From assembly GCA_031254915.1 (NCBI GenBank), contig JAIRTL010000005.1, positions 1-64,000 on the forward strand: a DNA stretch of 64,000 bases, given 5' to 3'. Numbering within the stretch: position 1 is the first letter of the stretch; each line of letters opens with the position of its first letter. Position numbers and translations under genes: made by a program. Positions 1 through 7,423 of this stretch are shown here, piece by piece. The stretch comes from Planctomycetota bacterium. GTDB lineage: Bacteria > Planctomycetota > SZUA-567. Below the pieces are notes generated by a model that was given only the letters and a program-made list of their open reading frames with translations, was not told the origin of the DNA and did no database searches.

Positions 1-1146
1 ACGCCCAAGCGGATACGCCGCGCCATGCTCATCGACGAACTGAAACGGTTGCTCCGCCATTGCGCCGCGCACCGGCGGCTGTTGTACGAGGTGGCGGCGT
101 GTTCCGGCCTTCGGGAAAATGAACTGCGCCAGCTGGAACCGCACATGCTTGACCGCGAAGCCTGCGCCATCCGGATTCCCAAGGAAATCGACAAGGGCCG
201 CAAGGAACGGCTCCAGATGATTCCCGCCGCGCTGATGGCGCGTCTGGTGGCGTTTGTGGACTCGGGAGAGGTCTTTACCCACTACAACAAGGCATACAGC
301 CAGCAGGGCAAGCGGGAAGGCAAGAAGCAGCCTCCGGCCAATCCGCTCCTGTACGTGCCGACCAATTCGGCGACGATGCTGAAAAAGGATTTGCTGGCGG
401 CGGGGATTCCTCCCGTCACCGAGAAGGGCTATCTCGATTTCCACGCGCTCCGCACGGCGTACATCAATTTCGTCCTCGACTCCGGGGCGAATGTGAAAAC
501 GGCGCAGGAACTGGCGCGGCATTCGACGCCGGACATGACGATGAACGTCTACGGTCGGGCGCGGGATGAAAAAATGCGGGAAGCGGTGGAAACGGTCGGG
601 GACATGCTTTTCAATGACAATATCCCGCAGGAAGCGCCGGATCATGGACGCGAAAATAACAGAGCCACGACAGAACGCGAAAAATCATCACCTTTAAACA
701 AAGACGCATCCCTTGTCATTAAAAGGGATGCGTCAAAAAGTAATTGGTGCGGAAGAGAGGACTTGAACCTCCATGCCCTTGCGGGCACTTGGCCCTCAAC
801 CAAGCGCGTCTGCCATTCCGCCACTTCCGCACGGATCGTTTCAGGAGTCGCTAGTGTATTGTTTTCGTTCCGCTTGTCAATCCCTCAAACCAAATGCGTG
901 GAAAATTCCGCGAATCCCGTCGAACGTGCCAAGCCTGCCAAGTCCGCAACGTCTGTCGTGCCCTTCGCGTCATTCGCGCGCGTCGCCGGCGATGCGCGCG
1001 AGAATCGAATGCGTCGTGATGACGCCGACGATCCGCCCGCGTTCCTTCACTGCGACGCGCTGCGCATGTTCCTGTCTGAACCGGAGGAGGATCTCCGGCA
1101 ACGATGCCCCCGACGACACGGTCCCCAGGGACGGAGCGACCTTTGA
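1..1146 (+). CDS. Tyrosine recombinase/phage-type integrase, left end cut by window
   Basis: C-terminal catalytic domain of a tyrosine site-specific recombinase, which cuts and rejoins DNA at an attachment site. The frame is open back to base 1, so the true start lies outside the window. Counting from the ATG at 25, I see the box I arginine in SGLRENELR (R30), the box II HALR (H140, R143), the later histidine in LARHS (H166) and the nucleophile in NVYGR (Y176). The catalytic domain ends near residue 195. The frame then has no stop: it runs antisense through the tRNA-Leu gene (residues from about 241) and into the 3' end of the convergent CBS gene, stopping only at 1144-1146. The last 170 or so residues are therefore probably not functional sequence, though they may be translated. 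Its position against the tRNA 3' end is typical of an integrated element. Confidence 0.8.
   Translation, partial: TPKRIRRAMLIDELKRLLRHCAAHRRLLYEVAACSGLRENELRQLEPHMLDREACAIRIPKEIDKGRKERLQMIPAALMARLVAFVDSGEVFTHYNKAYSQQGKREGKKQPPANPLLYVPTNSATMLKKDLLAAGIPPVTEKGYLDFHALRTAYINFVLDSGANVKTAQELARHSTPDMTMNVYGRARDEKMREAVETVGDMLFNDNIPQEAPDHGRENNRATTEREKSSPLNKDASLVIKRDASKSNWCGREDLNLHALAGTWPSTKRVCHSATSARIVSGVASVLFSFRLSIPQTKCVENSANPVERAKPAKSATSVVPFASFARVAGDARENRMRRDDADDPPAFLHCDALRMFLSEPEEDLRQRCPRRHGPQGRSDL
696..734 (-). terminator. Terminator of tRNA-Leu
   Basis: Perfect 12-bp inverted repeat (703-714 with 723-734, stem GACGCATCCCTT) and an 8-base loop. On the minus strand it is followed by TTTGTTT. It lies 10 bases past the tRNA 3' end, so it fits a Rho-independent terminator for the tRNA. 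It also lies inside the integrase reading frame. Confidence 0.7.
745..790. other. Putative attachment site (att) in tRNA-Leu 3' half
   Basis: Integrases encoded next to a tRNA usually recombine at the tRNA 3' half (known for the family). Here the integrase reads toward the tRNA 3' end and overlaps it, so the element would lie to the left, outside the window. No second att copy can be seen, so the exact core is inference. Confidence 0.35.
745..830 (-). tRNA. tRNA-Leu (anticodon GAG), CCA encoded
   Basis: On the minus strand the sequence folds as a class II tRNA. The acceptor stem GCGGAAG pairs with CTTCCGC. The anticodon stem CTTGG/CCAAG encloses TTGAGGG, with the GAG anticodon at plus positions 795-797. 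A long variable arm TGCCC-GCAA-GGGCA is typical of tRNA-Leu. The T arm has the loop TTCAAGT. The discriminator is A and the CCA end is encoded (745-747). The 3' end faces the integrase gene, the usual arrangement when a tRNA serves as integration target. Confidence 0.95.
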
Positions 1147-1944
1147 TGCCTGATCGGTCGGTGCGCCCGGCGTCTGAATGAGAAGACTGACCGTCACTAT
1201 CCGGTCCGTGATCCTCCCAGCCGAATCGACGAGAAGCGCGAACGATGTCTTGCGTCTCGAAATTTCGCTGGCGGCGCGCGATCTGGTGGTCTTGCCCGGC
1301 AGGACGAGGATCTTTGCCGTAGGCACCATGACGGCCGAGGCGGTTATGCCTTCAAACTCGATTATCCTCTTGGCCATATGGATCTGTTCCGCCGGCAGGA
1401 TATTCTCTGCCGCGCAGGCTTCGAAGTATTCGATCAGTCGGGTGCGCCTGCTTTCCAAAATGTCGCCGTCCCCCTTGATGCGCAACAGGCGGCGAAGGAC
1501 GGCGGATGCGGCGTTCAACGCCCAGACGGCGGGCGCAAACGCATGGCGCATGATGGAAAGCGGCCTGACCGCCGCCAATGCCCAGGAATCCGCGTGATGA
1601 TAGGCGAGCTGCTTGGGCAACGACTCGCCGACGACGAAAAAGAGTGGCGTGACGATGAGGGTGGTCAGCAGTTCGTACTGCGGCGCCCGAAGCGCCATCA
1701 ACTGCGTGGTGAGGAAATAGGTCCCCAGATAGTTGGCGATGTTGTTGCTAATGAGAATTGTGGTGACCAGGCTTTCTATCCGGTTGAGCAACCGGCTCAC
1801 CATGGCCGCCGCCGCCTCGCCGCCGTCTTCGCGGACGCGCAGCCGCACCCGACTGGTGCGGTACAACGCCGTCTCCGATCCGGAGGAGGAAAACGACCAG
1901 GCAAGCGCGGCGATAAAGCCGAGGGCATTGAAGAGTGGGATCAT
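970..1944 (-). CDS. DUF21 (CNNM) membrane protein with CBS pair, short form
   Basis: 324 residues. The N-terminal half is a DUF21/CNNM transmembrane domain with several hydrophobic helices and the family-typical stretch SSSGSETALY. The second half is a CBS-like regulatory module ending in GRIVGVITTHSIL. It lacks the C-terminal CorC/HlyC domain that the neighbouring paralogue has. Proteins of this type are linked to magnesium or other divalent cation transport; the substrate here is not known. Its ATG lies in an ATGA overlap with the stop of the upstream gene (1941-1944), so the two are probably translationally coupled and may form a heteromer. The larger frame upstream of this ATG is a shadow of the preceding gene. 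Confidence 0.85.
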   Translation of the reverse strand: MIPLFNALGFIAALAWSFSSSGSETALYRTSRVRLRVREDGGEAAAAMVSRLLNRIESLVTTILISNNIANYLGTYFLTTQLMALRAPQYELLTTLIVTPLFFVVGESLPKQLAYHHADSWALAAVRPLSIMRHAFAPAVWALNAASAVLRRLLRIKGDGDILESRRTRLIEYFEACAAENILPAEQIHMAKRIIEFEGITASAVMVPTAKILVLPGKTTRSRAASEISRRKTSFALLVDSAGRITDRIVTVSLLIQTPGAPTDQASKVAPSLGTVSSGASLPEILLRFRQEHAQRVAVKERGRIVGVITTHSILARIAGDARE

Positions 1945-3299
1945 GACAGCCCTCCCCCGCCCCCGCAGCCGTCTTTCTTCGCGTCGTCGTGGGCGCTGGC
2001 GGCGTTGTCCATTTCCGGAGAAACCAGGCGAAGCAGAACTTCCGTGACCCTGTTTCGCCACACCGACAGGACGGTCATTTCCATATTGCCGAGCGTGACC
2101 GACTCGCCCCGCCGCGCCGGCCTGCCAAGCAGCGCGGTGACCAGACCACCCACGGTGACGCTTCGCGGCAACGACTCCGAAACGTTGAACCATTCCCGCC
2201 ATTCGCGCACGCTTACGCCACCCGCGACCACATAGCCGCCCTCCTGCTCGCGAATGCGGTCCGGCGGGGCGGCGCCGTAGTCGCCGAAATCGCCGAGCAC
2301 CTCGTCCATGATATCCTGCACCGTGAAGACGCCGACGACGATGCCGCGTTCGTCCACCACCGCCATGATGGCGTCGGGGCGATTTTTCACCGTGCGCAGG
2401 ACCTGGTCGGCGCGGTCGAGTTCGGAAAAATAGGCGAGCGGCTTCACATAGCCGCCTATGGGACCCGCCGTCCCCGCGACGAACAGCTCCCGCACGTCGA
2501 CCCAACCAATGAGGTCGTCTTTTTCCGGTTCGAGGACAGGAAGCTTTGTGTGCCTGCAGATACGAGCGAGCTGGAGCGCGTCCCCGCAGGAGGAGTCGCG
2601 CTTGATCATGATCGCGTCGACGCGCGGAACCATTATGTCGCGAATCTTAACGTCGGGAAGGTCGACGATGCCATCGATCAGCTCGTACTCGTTTTCGCTG
2701 ATAACGCCGTCGCTTCTGCTGAAGTCCATCAGGAGGCGCAGCTCCTCCTCGAGGAGAACCGCGTGATCCGGACGTCCAGCGTCCACCAAGCGTTCAAACA
2801 CTCCGACCATGGCGTTAAGGAAAGACATGGGGCCGGCGAGAAAACGATAACACAACCACACCGGGGGCGAGGTCAGCCTGGCGACGGGAATCCTGGCCGC
2901 GATCGCGATCTGCTTTGGAAAGACTTCGCCGAAAAAGATGAGAACGCACAGGCTCAGGACGCTCCAGAGCACCGCCGCGCCACCGCCGTGGCGCTGGGCG
3001 ATACCGACGCCGATGGCGGCTGATATCGCGAAGATGAACACGTTCACAGCCATATTGCAGAAAAGTATGGTCGGCAGGAGGTGATTGAGGTCGCGAAGGA
3101 GCGAGTCGATTATCCGCGCCACTTTCTCCGAACCGGCGCGGACCCGGTTCTGTTCCGGCGGAGACAGGGAAAACAGGGCGGTTTCACAACCGGAAAAGGT
3201 GGCGGAAAGAAGCAGCAAAAACGCCGACGCGATCAGGGACAGGGCATGGTCGCGCGGAATGGCGAGTAAGGCGTCGAAAAAAGCGGCGGAAGCCTGCAA
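1941..3299 (-). CDS. DUF21-CBS-CorC/HlyC membrane protein (CNNM/CorC family)
   Basis: 452 residues. An N-terminal DUF21 transmembrane domain contains FSGCETALFSL, followed by a CBS pair (RDIMVPRVDAI to GVFTVQDIMDEVLGDFGD) and a C-terminal CorC/HlyC transporter-associated domain (about residues 340-430). Family members are implicated in magnesium/cobalt efflux or its regulation. The frame opens at TTG (3297-3299) behind AAGG at 8-base spacing; no in-frame ATG occurs before the first membrane segment, so TTG is the likely start. It is the first gene of a two-gene operon with the shorter paralogue. Confidence 0.87.
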   Translation of the reverse strand: MQASAAFFDALLAIPRDHALSLIASAFLLLLSATFSGCETALFSLSPPEQNRVRAGSEKVARIIDSLLRDLNHLLPTILFCNMAVNVFIFAISAAIGVGIAQRHGGGAAVLWSVLSLCVLIFFGEVFPKQIAIAARIPVARLTSPPVWLCYRFLAGPMSFLNAMVGVFERLVDAGRPDHAVLLEEELRLLMDFSRSDGVISENEYELIDGIVDLPDVKIRDIMVPRVDAIMIKRDSSCGDALQLARICRHTKLPVLEPEKDDLIGWVDVRELFVAGTAGPIGGYVKPLAYFSELDRADQVLRTVKNRPDAIMAVVDERGIVVGVFTVQDIMDEVLGDFGDYGAAPPDRIREQEGGYVVAGGVSVREWREWFNVSESLPRSVTVGGLVTALLGRPARRGESVTLGNMEMTVLSVWRNRVTEVLLRLVSPEMDNAASAHDDAKKDGCGGGGGLS

Positions 3300-3382
3300 T
3301 TGTATGACCTTGATTGTGCGGTTCCCGTCATCAGGGTCCGTAGGGGCTCACACCTCCAAGCGGGTGCACCCTGCCGGGCACA

Positions 3383-3419
3383 CCAATAAAATCGGCCTTC
3401 CCGTGGCGGGAAGGCCGAT
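3383..3419 (-). terminator. Terminator after rpmA
   Basis: A 13-bp perfect stem (ATCGGCCTTCCCG, 3391-3403, with 3407-3419) and a 3-base loop, followed on the minus strand by TTTTATT. It sits 20 bases past the rpmA stop and closes the rplU-rpmA unit. The remaining 80 bases before the DUF21 gene contain no recognised element. Confidence 0.88.
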
Positions 3420-3438
3420 GGGCAATGCTGGAAAGGCT

Positions 3439-3699
3439 CTACGCTTCGGCGAGGACCAACGCCTCGACATGGACCTTGCGCTTGGTCATCTCGAATTTCA
3501 CGACGCCGTCGGCAAGCGCGAACAGAGTGAAATCGCGGGCCTGGCCGACGTTCTTGCCGGGGTGGAATTTATTGCCCTTCTGGCGGATGATGATGGTTCC
3601 AGGGGTTACAGCTTCGCCGCCAAAGCGCTTGACACCGCGAAATTTCGGTTTGGAATCGCGTCCGTTGCGGCTGCTGCCCTGCCCGACTTTGTGTGCCAT
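3439..3699 (-). CDS. rpmA: Large ribosomal subunit protein bL27
   Basis: 86 residues, the normal bL27 length. It begins [19 protein letters not shown], the conserved N-terminus that reaches toward the peptidyl transferase centre, and contains [14 protein letters not shown]. There is no extended N-terminal leader of the kind cleaved in Firmicutes. It follows rplU by 30 bases, the almost universal rplU-rpmA order, and is followed by a strong terminator. Confidence 0.98.
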   Translation of the reverse strand: MAHKVGQGSSRNGRDSKPKFRGVKRFGGEAVTPGTIIIRQKGNKFHPGKNVGQARDFTLFALADGVVKFEMTKRKVHVEALVLAEA

Positions 3700-3729
3700 G
3701 ACAAACTCCTTATAAAATTCCGGGAAGCG

Positions 3730-4050
3730 TCAGCCCGCGGTGATACCGGTGATCTCGACCTGATGATATTTCTGACGGTGACCCTTCGTCGTCATGCTGT
3801 CCTTGCGGTGGCGGAAAAACACGGTGCGCAATTTCTCGCCCTTGACCTCCTTGAGGATCTTGGCGGTAACGGCGGCGCCGTCGACGCGGGGCGCGCCGAT
3901 CTTCGAATCCTTGCCATCCACAATCATGAGAACATCGTCGAACATGACCTCGTCGCCGGAAGTGGCGGAGAGCAACTCCACCTCGATAACGTCGCCGGGG
4001 GCGACGATCGCCTGTTTGCCGCCGGTGCGAATGACCGCTTGCGTGGACAT
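3730..4050 (-). CDS. rplU: Large ribosomal subunit protein bL21
   Basis: 106 residues, the usual bL21 length. Typical sequence includes VIRTGGKQAIVAPGD near the N-terminus and RKGHRQ-like FRHRKDSMTTKGHRQKYH near the end. The ATG at 4050 is preceded by AGGAG at 7-base spacing, which decides it against the longer open frame reaching 4122. A minus-strand TATAAT about 110 bases upstream gives a leader of roughly 100 bases. Confidence 0.97.
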   Translation of the reverse strand: MSTQAVIRTGGKQAIVAPGDVIEVELLSATSGDEVMFDDVLMIVDGKDSKIGAPRVDGAAVTAKILKEVKGEKLRTVFFRHRKDSMTTKGHRQKYHQVEITGITAG

Positions 4051-4162
4051 CTGAACTCCTAAAACATCAAAAATAAATGACCAATTACCGCCGCTTCCAC
4101 GGACTGCGGCATAAAAAACCACTCAGCGGAAACCCAAGGGCCCGCCGAGTCAAGACAAGAGC

Positions 4163-4190
4163 ATTATAGTGAGACCCGTCGAGGTTTCCA
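4163..4190 (-). promoter_or_regulatory. Candidate promoter of rplU-rpmA
   Basis: Perfect minus-strand TATAAT at 4168-4163. The -35 region (CTGGAA at about 17 bases) is weak. The position upstream of rplU fits, giving a leader of about 105 bases. Confidence 0.45.
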
Positions 4191-4226
4191 GAAAAAAACG
4201 GAATAAATAGTTTTTTTGCGGGGTAT

Positions 4227-4275
4227 AGACTTTTGGAGAAAATCAGCCGATCCGCTGTTTGATTTTCTCCAACGT
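4227..4275. repeat. R4 repeat, single hairpin copy
   Basis: A near-palindrome built on GGAGAAAATC...GATTTTCTCC, with GACTTTT on the outside. It shares more than 30 aligned bases with the arms of the element at 5971-6177. The gap from 4051 to 4569 holds this repeat, the rplU promoter and the glmM promoter. A 66-codon open frame at 4342-4542 shows no credible start or homology and I do not call it. Confidence 0.7.
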
Positions 4276-4465
4276 TTTTGGGTTCCACGTTTCATCCGTC
4301 AATGCGGCCTTCTTTGATGCAACGTCATGTAATTCTATCGATTGGCAAAAAGCAAGCAAGGTTCTTTCACAATATATAAGAGGTTGTCTGTCCTTTGCCC
4401 AACAATATCTGGCGTGAGGTCGGATAAAAACGGGAATTCAATTACCCTGTCTTTGATGGTCGCCA

Positions 4466-4494
4466 CTGGATACGCGGATGATTTTCCCTATAAT
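4466..4494 (+). promoter_or_regulatory. Candidate promoter of the glmM-like gene
   Basis: A perfect TATAAT at 4489-4494, 76 bases before the ATG. The sequence at the -35 distance (CTGGAT) is poor, so strength is uncertain. Confidence 0.4.
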
Positions 4495-4569
4495 CGGCAG
4501 CAATTGGCTTTTTTCAGTCTTCACGCGAATACGCCATTGTGATGAAGCGCCACGGGAGAACAACGCGCC

Positions 4570-5925
4570 ATGAGCAAATTAATGATAGGCGTGAGCGGCG
4601 TCAGGGGCGTCGTGGGCGACAATTTGACGCCGGAGCTTTTGGTCAATCTGGGTCAGGCGTTCGGCACCTGGGTGGAAAGCGGCAAGGTGGTGGTGGGCCG
4701 CGACACGCGGACTTCCGGCGACATGGTCAAGCATGCGGTTTTTTCCGGCCTGCTTTCCGCCGGCTGCCGCATCGTCGATGTCGGCGTCTGCGGCACGCCC
4801 TCGGCCGCGATGATGATCAAGGAACTGGGCGCGGACGGCGGCATCGTCATCTCGGCCAGTCATAACCCGATCGAATGGAATGCTCTCAAATTCTTCCGCG
4901 ACGACGGCGTCTACCTCACGCAGGAACAGGGCCGCGAACTCCTTGACATCTATTATGGCGGCGACTCGCGCAAGGTCGGTTACGACAAGCTTCACGCGGT
5001 CGAATTTGACGATCGCGCCAACGAAAACCACCTGTCCCGCGTCATGAAGTTGGTGGATGTGCCGGCGTTGAAGAGGCGCAAATTTCGCGTCGCCGTCGAT
5101 TGCTGCAACGGCGCCGGTTCGCCCCTTGCGCTCGAGTTCATGGACCGGGTCGGCTGCGTCGCGTCGAGCATATACTGCGACCTCAACGGCCTGTTCCTGA
5201 GAAACCCCGAACCGACGCGGAAAAATGTCGTGAAACTGCTGGACGTGGTCAAATCCCACGGCGCGGACATCGGTTTCGCGCAGGACGCGGACGCGGACCG
5301 CATCGCGGTGATTTCGGAAAAAGGCGAATACGTCGGCGAGGACTACAGCCTCGCCTTCGTGGCCAAATACATCCTTTCGCACAACCCGGGACCGGTGGCG
5401 ACGAACCTTTCCACGACGCGCATGCTCGACGACGTCGCGCACGAGTACGGTTGCGAAGTCATCCGCACGCCGGTGGGTGAGGTCAACGTCGCCGAGGCCA
5501 TGATCAAGAGCGGCGCGGTCGTCGGCGGCGAAGGAAACGGCGGCGTGATCGATCCCCGCGTCCATTATGGCCGTGACGCCCTCGCCGGAATGGCGCTCAT
5601 CCTCCAATACATGCTCGAGACGGGAAAAACCGTCAGCCAGCTCGCGGCGGAGATGCCTGTGTATCACATGAGCAAACAAAAGGTGGAATGTTCCCGGCGG
5701 CGGGTCGCTCCGGTGCTCAGGAGGATCGCCGAGGAGGGCGGCGGCAAGGTGGATACGCGCGACGGCGTGAAGCTTGACTTTGAGAGCGGCTGGGTGCATG
5801 TGCGGCCGTCAAACACCGAGCCCATCGTCAGGGTATATTCTGAAGCGGAGACCCAGGCGGAGGCGGACGCCCTCGCCGACCGTTACCGTGAAATGGTCGA
5901 AAAGCTCGTGGAAGACGAGCGTTGA
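4570..5925 (+). CDS. glmM: Phosphoglucosamine mutase / phosphohexomutase
   Basis: 451 residues, full length for the alpha-D-phosphohexomutase family. It interconverts sugar 6- and 1-phosphates; in the GlmM role it makes glucosamine-1-phosphate for UDP-GlcNAc, peptidoglycan and LPS. Visible features: N-terminal GVSGVRGVVG, phosphoserine loop ISASHNPIEWN, magnesium loop DADADRIA, sugar-binding GEGNGGVI, and C-terminal phosphate loop RPSNTEPIVRVYSEA. These four loops are the complete active site. GlmM and phosphomannomutase are hard to separate by eye, so the substrate is less certain than the family. It stands alone, and an R4 repeat follows it. Confidence 0.85.
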   Translation: MSKLMIGVSGVRGVVGDNLTPELLVNLGQAFGTWVESGKVVVGRDTRTSGDMVKHAVFSGLLSAGCRIVDVGVCGTPSAAMMIKELGADGGIVISASHNPIEWNALKFFRDDGVYLTQEQGRELLDIYYGGDSRKVGYDKLHAVEFDDRANENHLSRVMKLVDVPALKRRKFRVAVDCCNGAGSPLALEFMDRVGCVASSIYCDLNGLFLRNPEPTRKNVVKLLDVVKSHGADIGFAQDADADRIAVISEKGEYVGEDYSLAFVAKYILSHNPGPVATNLSTTRMLDDVAHEYGCEVIRTPVGEVNVAEAMIKSGAVVGGEGNGGVIDPRVHYGRDALAGMALILQYMLETGKTVSQLAAEMPVYHMSKQKVECSRRRVAPVLRRIAEEGGGKVDTRDGVKLDFESGWVHVRPSNTEPIVRVYSEAETQAEADALADRYREMVEKLVEDER

Positions 5926-5970
5926 CCCGGACACCATGACGCGATGACGGAAGATAAAAGGATGGAATTA

Positions 5971-6177
5971 CTCAGTGGACTTTTTGGGGAAATCGGGCTG
6001 TCCGCCGCTCGATTTTCCCAAAAATGCTCCCACTTACGGGACAAGGGGTTGATTTTTCGTCAGGTCGGGCGATGCCGTCGACCGTGCAACAATTCCCGGC
6101 GTACAATGGAACGTCAAGAAACATTGGAAAGAATCAAACGGCGGGATGTTTGATTTTCTCAAAAAGTCCACACTCAG
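5971..6177. repeat. R4 MITE-like element with inverted ends
   Basis: About 207 bp bounded by imperfect inverted repeats of about 45 bp. The outermost 10 bp (tggacttttt at 5976-5985, aaaaagtcca at 6161-6170) match exactly, each next to a ctcag. Each arm also carries its own internal hairpin of the GGGGAAATC...GATTTTCCC type. The right end overlaps the stop codon of the HD-GYP gene (TGA at 6174-6176). No transposase is encoded; the short open frames inside are not credible genes. Confidence 0.75.
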
Positions 6178-7316
6178 ACAGCCGCGAGTTTGACCGGCTG
6201 CGGACGAATTTCCGGCTTACCGTCGAACTGGATGGCGATGTCGATGAGTTCCTCCTGGATCTCGAAGAACATATCGGTGAGGTAGGGGTCAAAGTGTCTT
6301 CCCCTGCCTTCGCCGATGATGGCCATGCTTTCCTCGTGGCTGAGAGCGGGCTTGTAGCAGCGCTGGTGGGAAAGTGCGTCGTAGACGTCGGCGAGCGCCA
6401 TAATCCTGGCGGAAATAGGGATGTCGAAGCCGGCGATTCCGTTCGGATAGCCGGTGCCGTCCCATTTTTCATGATGGCCCAGTGCGATCTCCATGCCCAT
6501 GCGGATGAAGTTGTTGTCGGGATGAAGATGATCGACGTCGGCGAGCAGCTTATAGCCGACCGTCGTGTGGGTCTTCATGGTTTCGAATTCCTCGACCGTG
6601 AGCTTTCCCGGCTTCTGCAGGATGAGGTCGGAAACGGCGACCTTGCCGATATCGTGCAGAGGGGCGGCGACACGGATGTTTTCGAGAAATTCGTCCGTGA
6701 CTTCTGCCTCTTTCGGATTGGGGCGTTTTTTAAGGTTGACGGCGAGGAGAAAACAGAATTCCCTTACTCGTTCGAGGTGTTCCCCGGTGTCGAAGTCACG
6801 CGATTCCGCCAGCTTGCACATGGCGAAGATGGTGCCGAGTTGCGCGGCGGTGATTTGTTTCACCTGTTTTTTGACCCGTCCCTCGAGGCGGACGTTCTGC
6901 TCCGCCAGTTGGCGTTGGAGCGCGAGTTCGCGGTCGTGCGATTTTTTTCTGTCGATGCACGACGACAGGCGGGCGCGCAGAACCTGGGCGCGAAACGGCT
7001 TCGACATGTAGTCGGCGGCGCCGTGTTCGATGCAGTAGACTATCTTATCCATATCCGAAAGCGCGGTCACCACAATGACCGGGACTTCTTTCAGCACAGG
7101 ATCGGCCTGCATTTTCTCAAGCAGTTCGGGACCACTCATGACCGGCATCATCAGATCGAGGATGATGCAGTCCGGAATCTTGACCGCCATGTCCTTGAGA
7201 GCCTCGGCGCCGTTCTCGGCCTCGCGAGGTTCATAGCCAAGCTTCTTCACCTGGTCTTTGATAAGACGGCGAATGATGGCGGAATCTTCAACTATCAATA
7301 CCGTTCCTTCGGACAT
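6174..7316 (-). CDS. Response regulator with HD-GYP phosphodiesterase output
   Basis: 380 residues. A receiver domain (about 1-125) has LIVEDSA, the phosphoacceptor in LDLMMPVMSG and the KPF lysine. A short coiled-coil linker follows, then an HD-GYP domain (about 180-360) with HDIGK, GHHEKWDGTGYPNG and DVYDAL. HD-GYP domains hydrolyse cyclic di-GMP, and all key motifs are intact, so activity is likely. The ATG at 7316 (MSEGTVLIVED) fits the receiver family; the frame extends further upstream without homology. It is divergent from proB. Its stop codon lies in the right arm of the R4 element. The GGDEF protein at 13.9-15.7 kb could be an opposing enzyme. Confidence 0.93.
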   Translation of the reverse strand: MSEGTVLIVEDSAIIRRLIKDQVKKLGYEPREAENGAEALKDMAVKIPDCIILDLMMPVMSGPELLEKMQADPVLKEVPVIVVTALSDMDKIVYCIEHGAADYMSKPFRAQVLRARLSSCIDRKKSHDRELALQRQLAEQNVRLEGRVKKQVKQITAAQLGTIFAMCKLAESRDFDTGEHLERVREFCFLLAVNLKKRPNPKEAEVTDEFLENIRVAAPLHDIGKVAVSDLILQKPGKLTVEEFETMKTHTTVGYKLLADVDHLHPDNNFIRMGMEIALGHHEKWDGTGYPNGIAGFDIPISARIMALADVYDALSHQRCYKPALSHEESMAIIGEGRGRHFDPYLTDMFFEIQEELIDIAIQFDGKPEIRPQPVKLAAV

Positions 7317-7423
7317 TCGGTCATCCCGATAGATAAAAACAAAACATTGCCGTGGCAATATTCGTGCTTTTACCGATAATGTTACCTTTTCCCCGCACAT
7401 GATGCAAGAGGCGAAAGAGAACC

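Noticed and set aside
642-824. A short minus-strand frame containing MAEWQTRLVEGQV
   Set aside because: This is the tRNA-Leu gene read as protein, a common false prediction.
3300-3382. Possible riboswitch in the leader of the DUF21 operon
   Set aside because: I compared it with fluoride, M-box, yybP-ykoY and NiCo layouts. It contains CTGATGAC and can form a hairpin, but the conserved blocks of none of these classes are present.
4342-4542. A 66-codon plus-strand frame before glmM
   Set aside because: No ribosome binding site, no homology, and it overlaps the probable glmM promoter.
5944-6153. A 69-codon plus-strand frame
   Set aside because: Lies inside the R4 element and encodes nothing recognisable.
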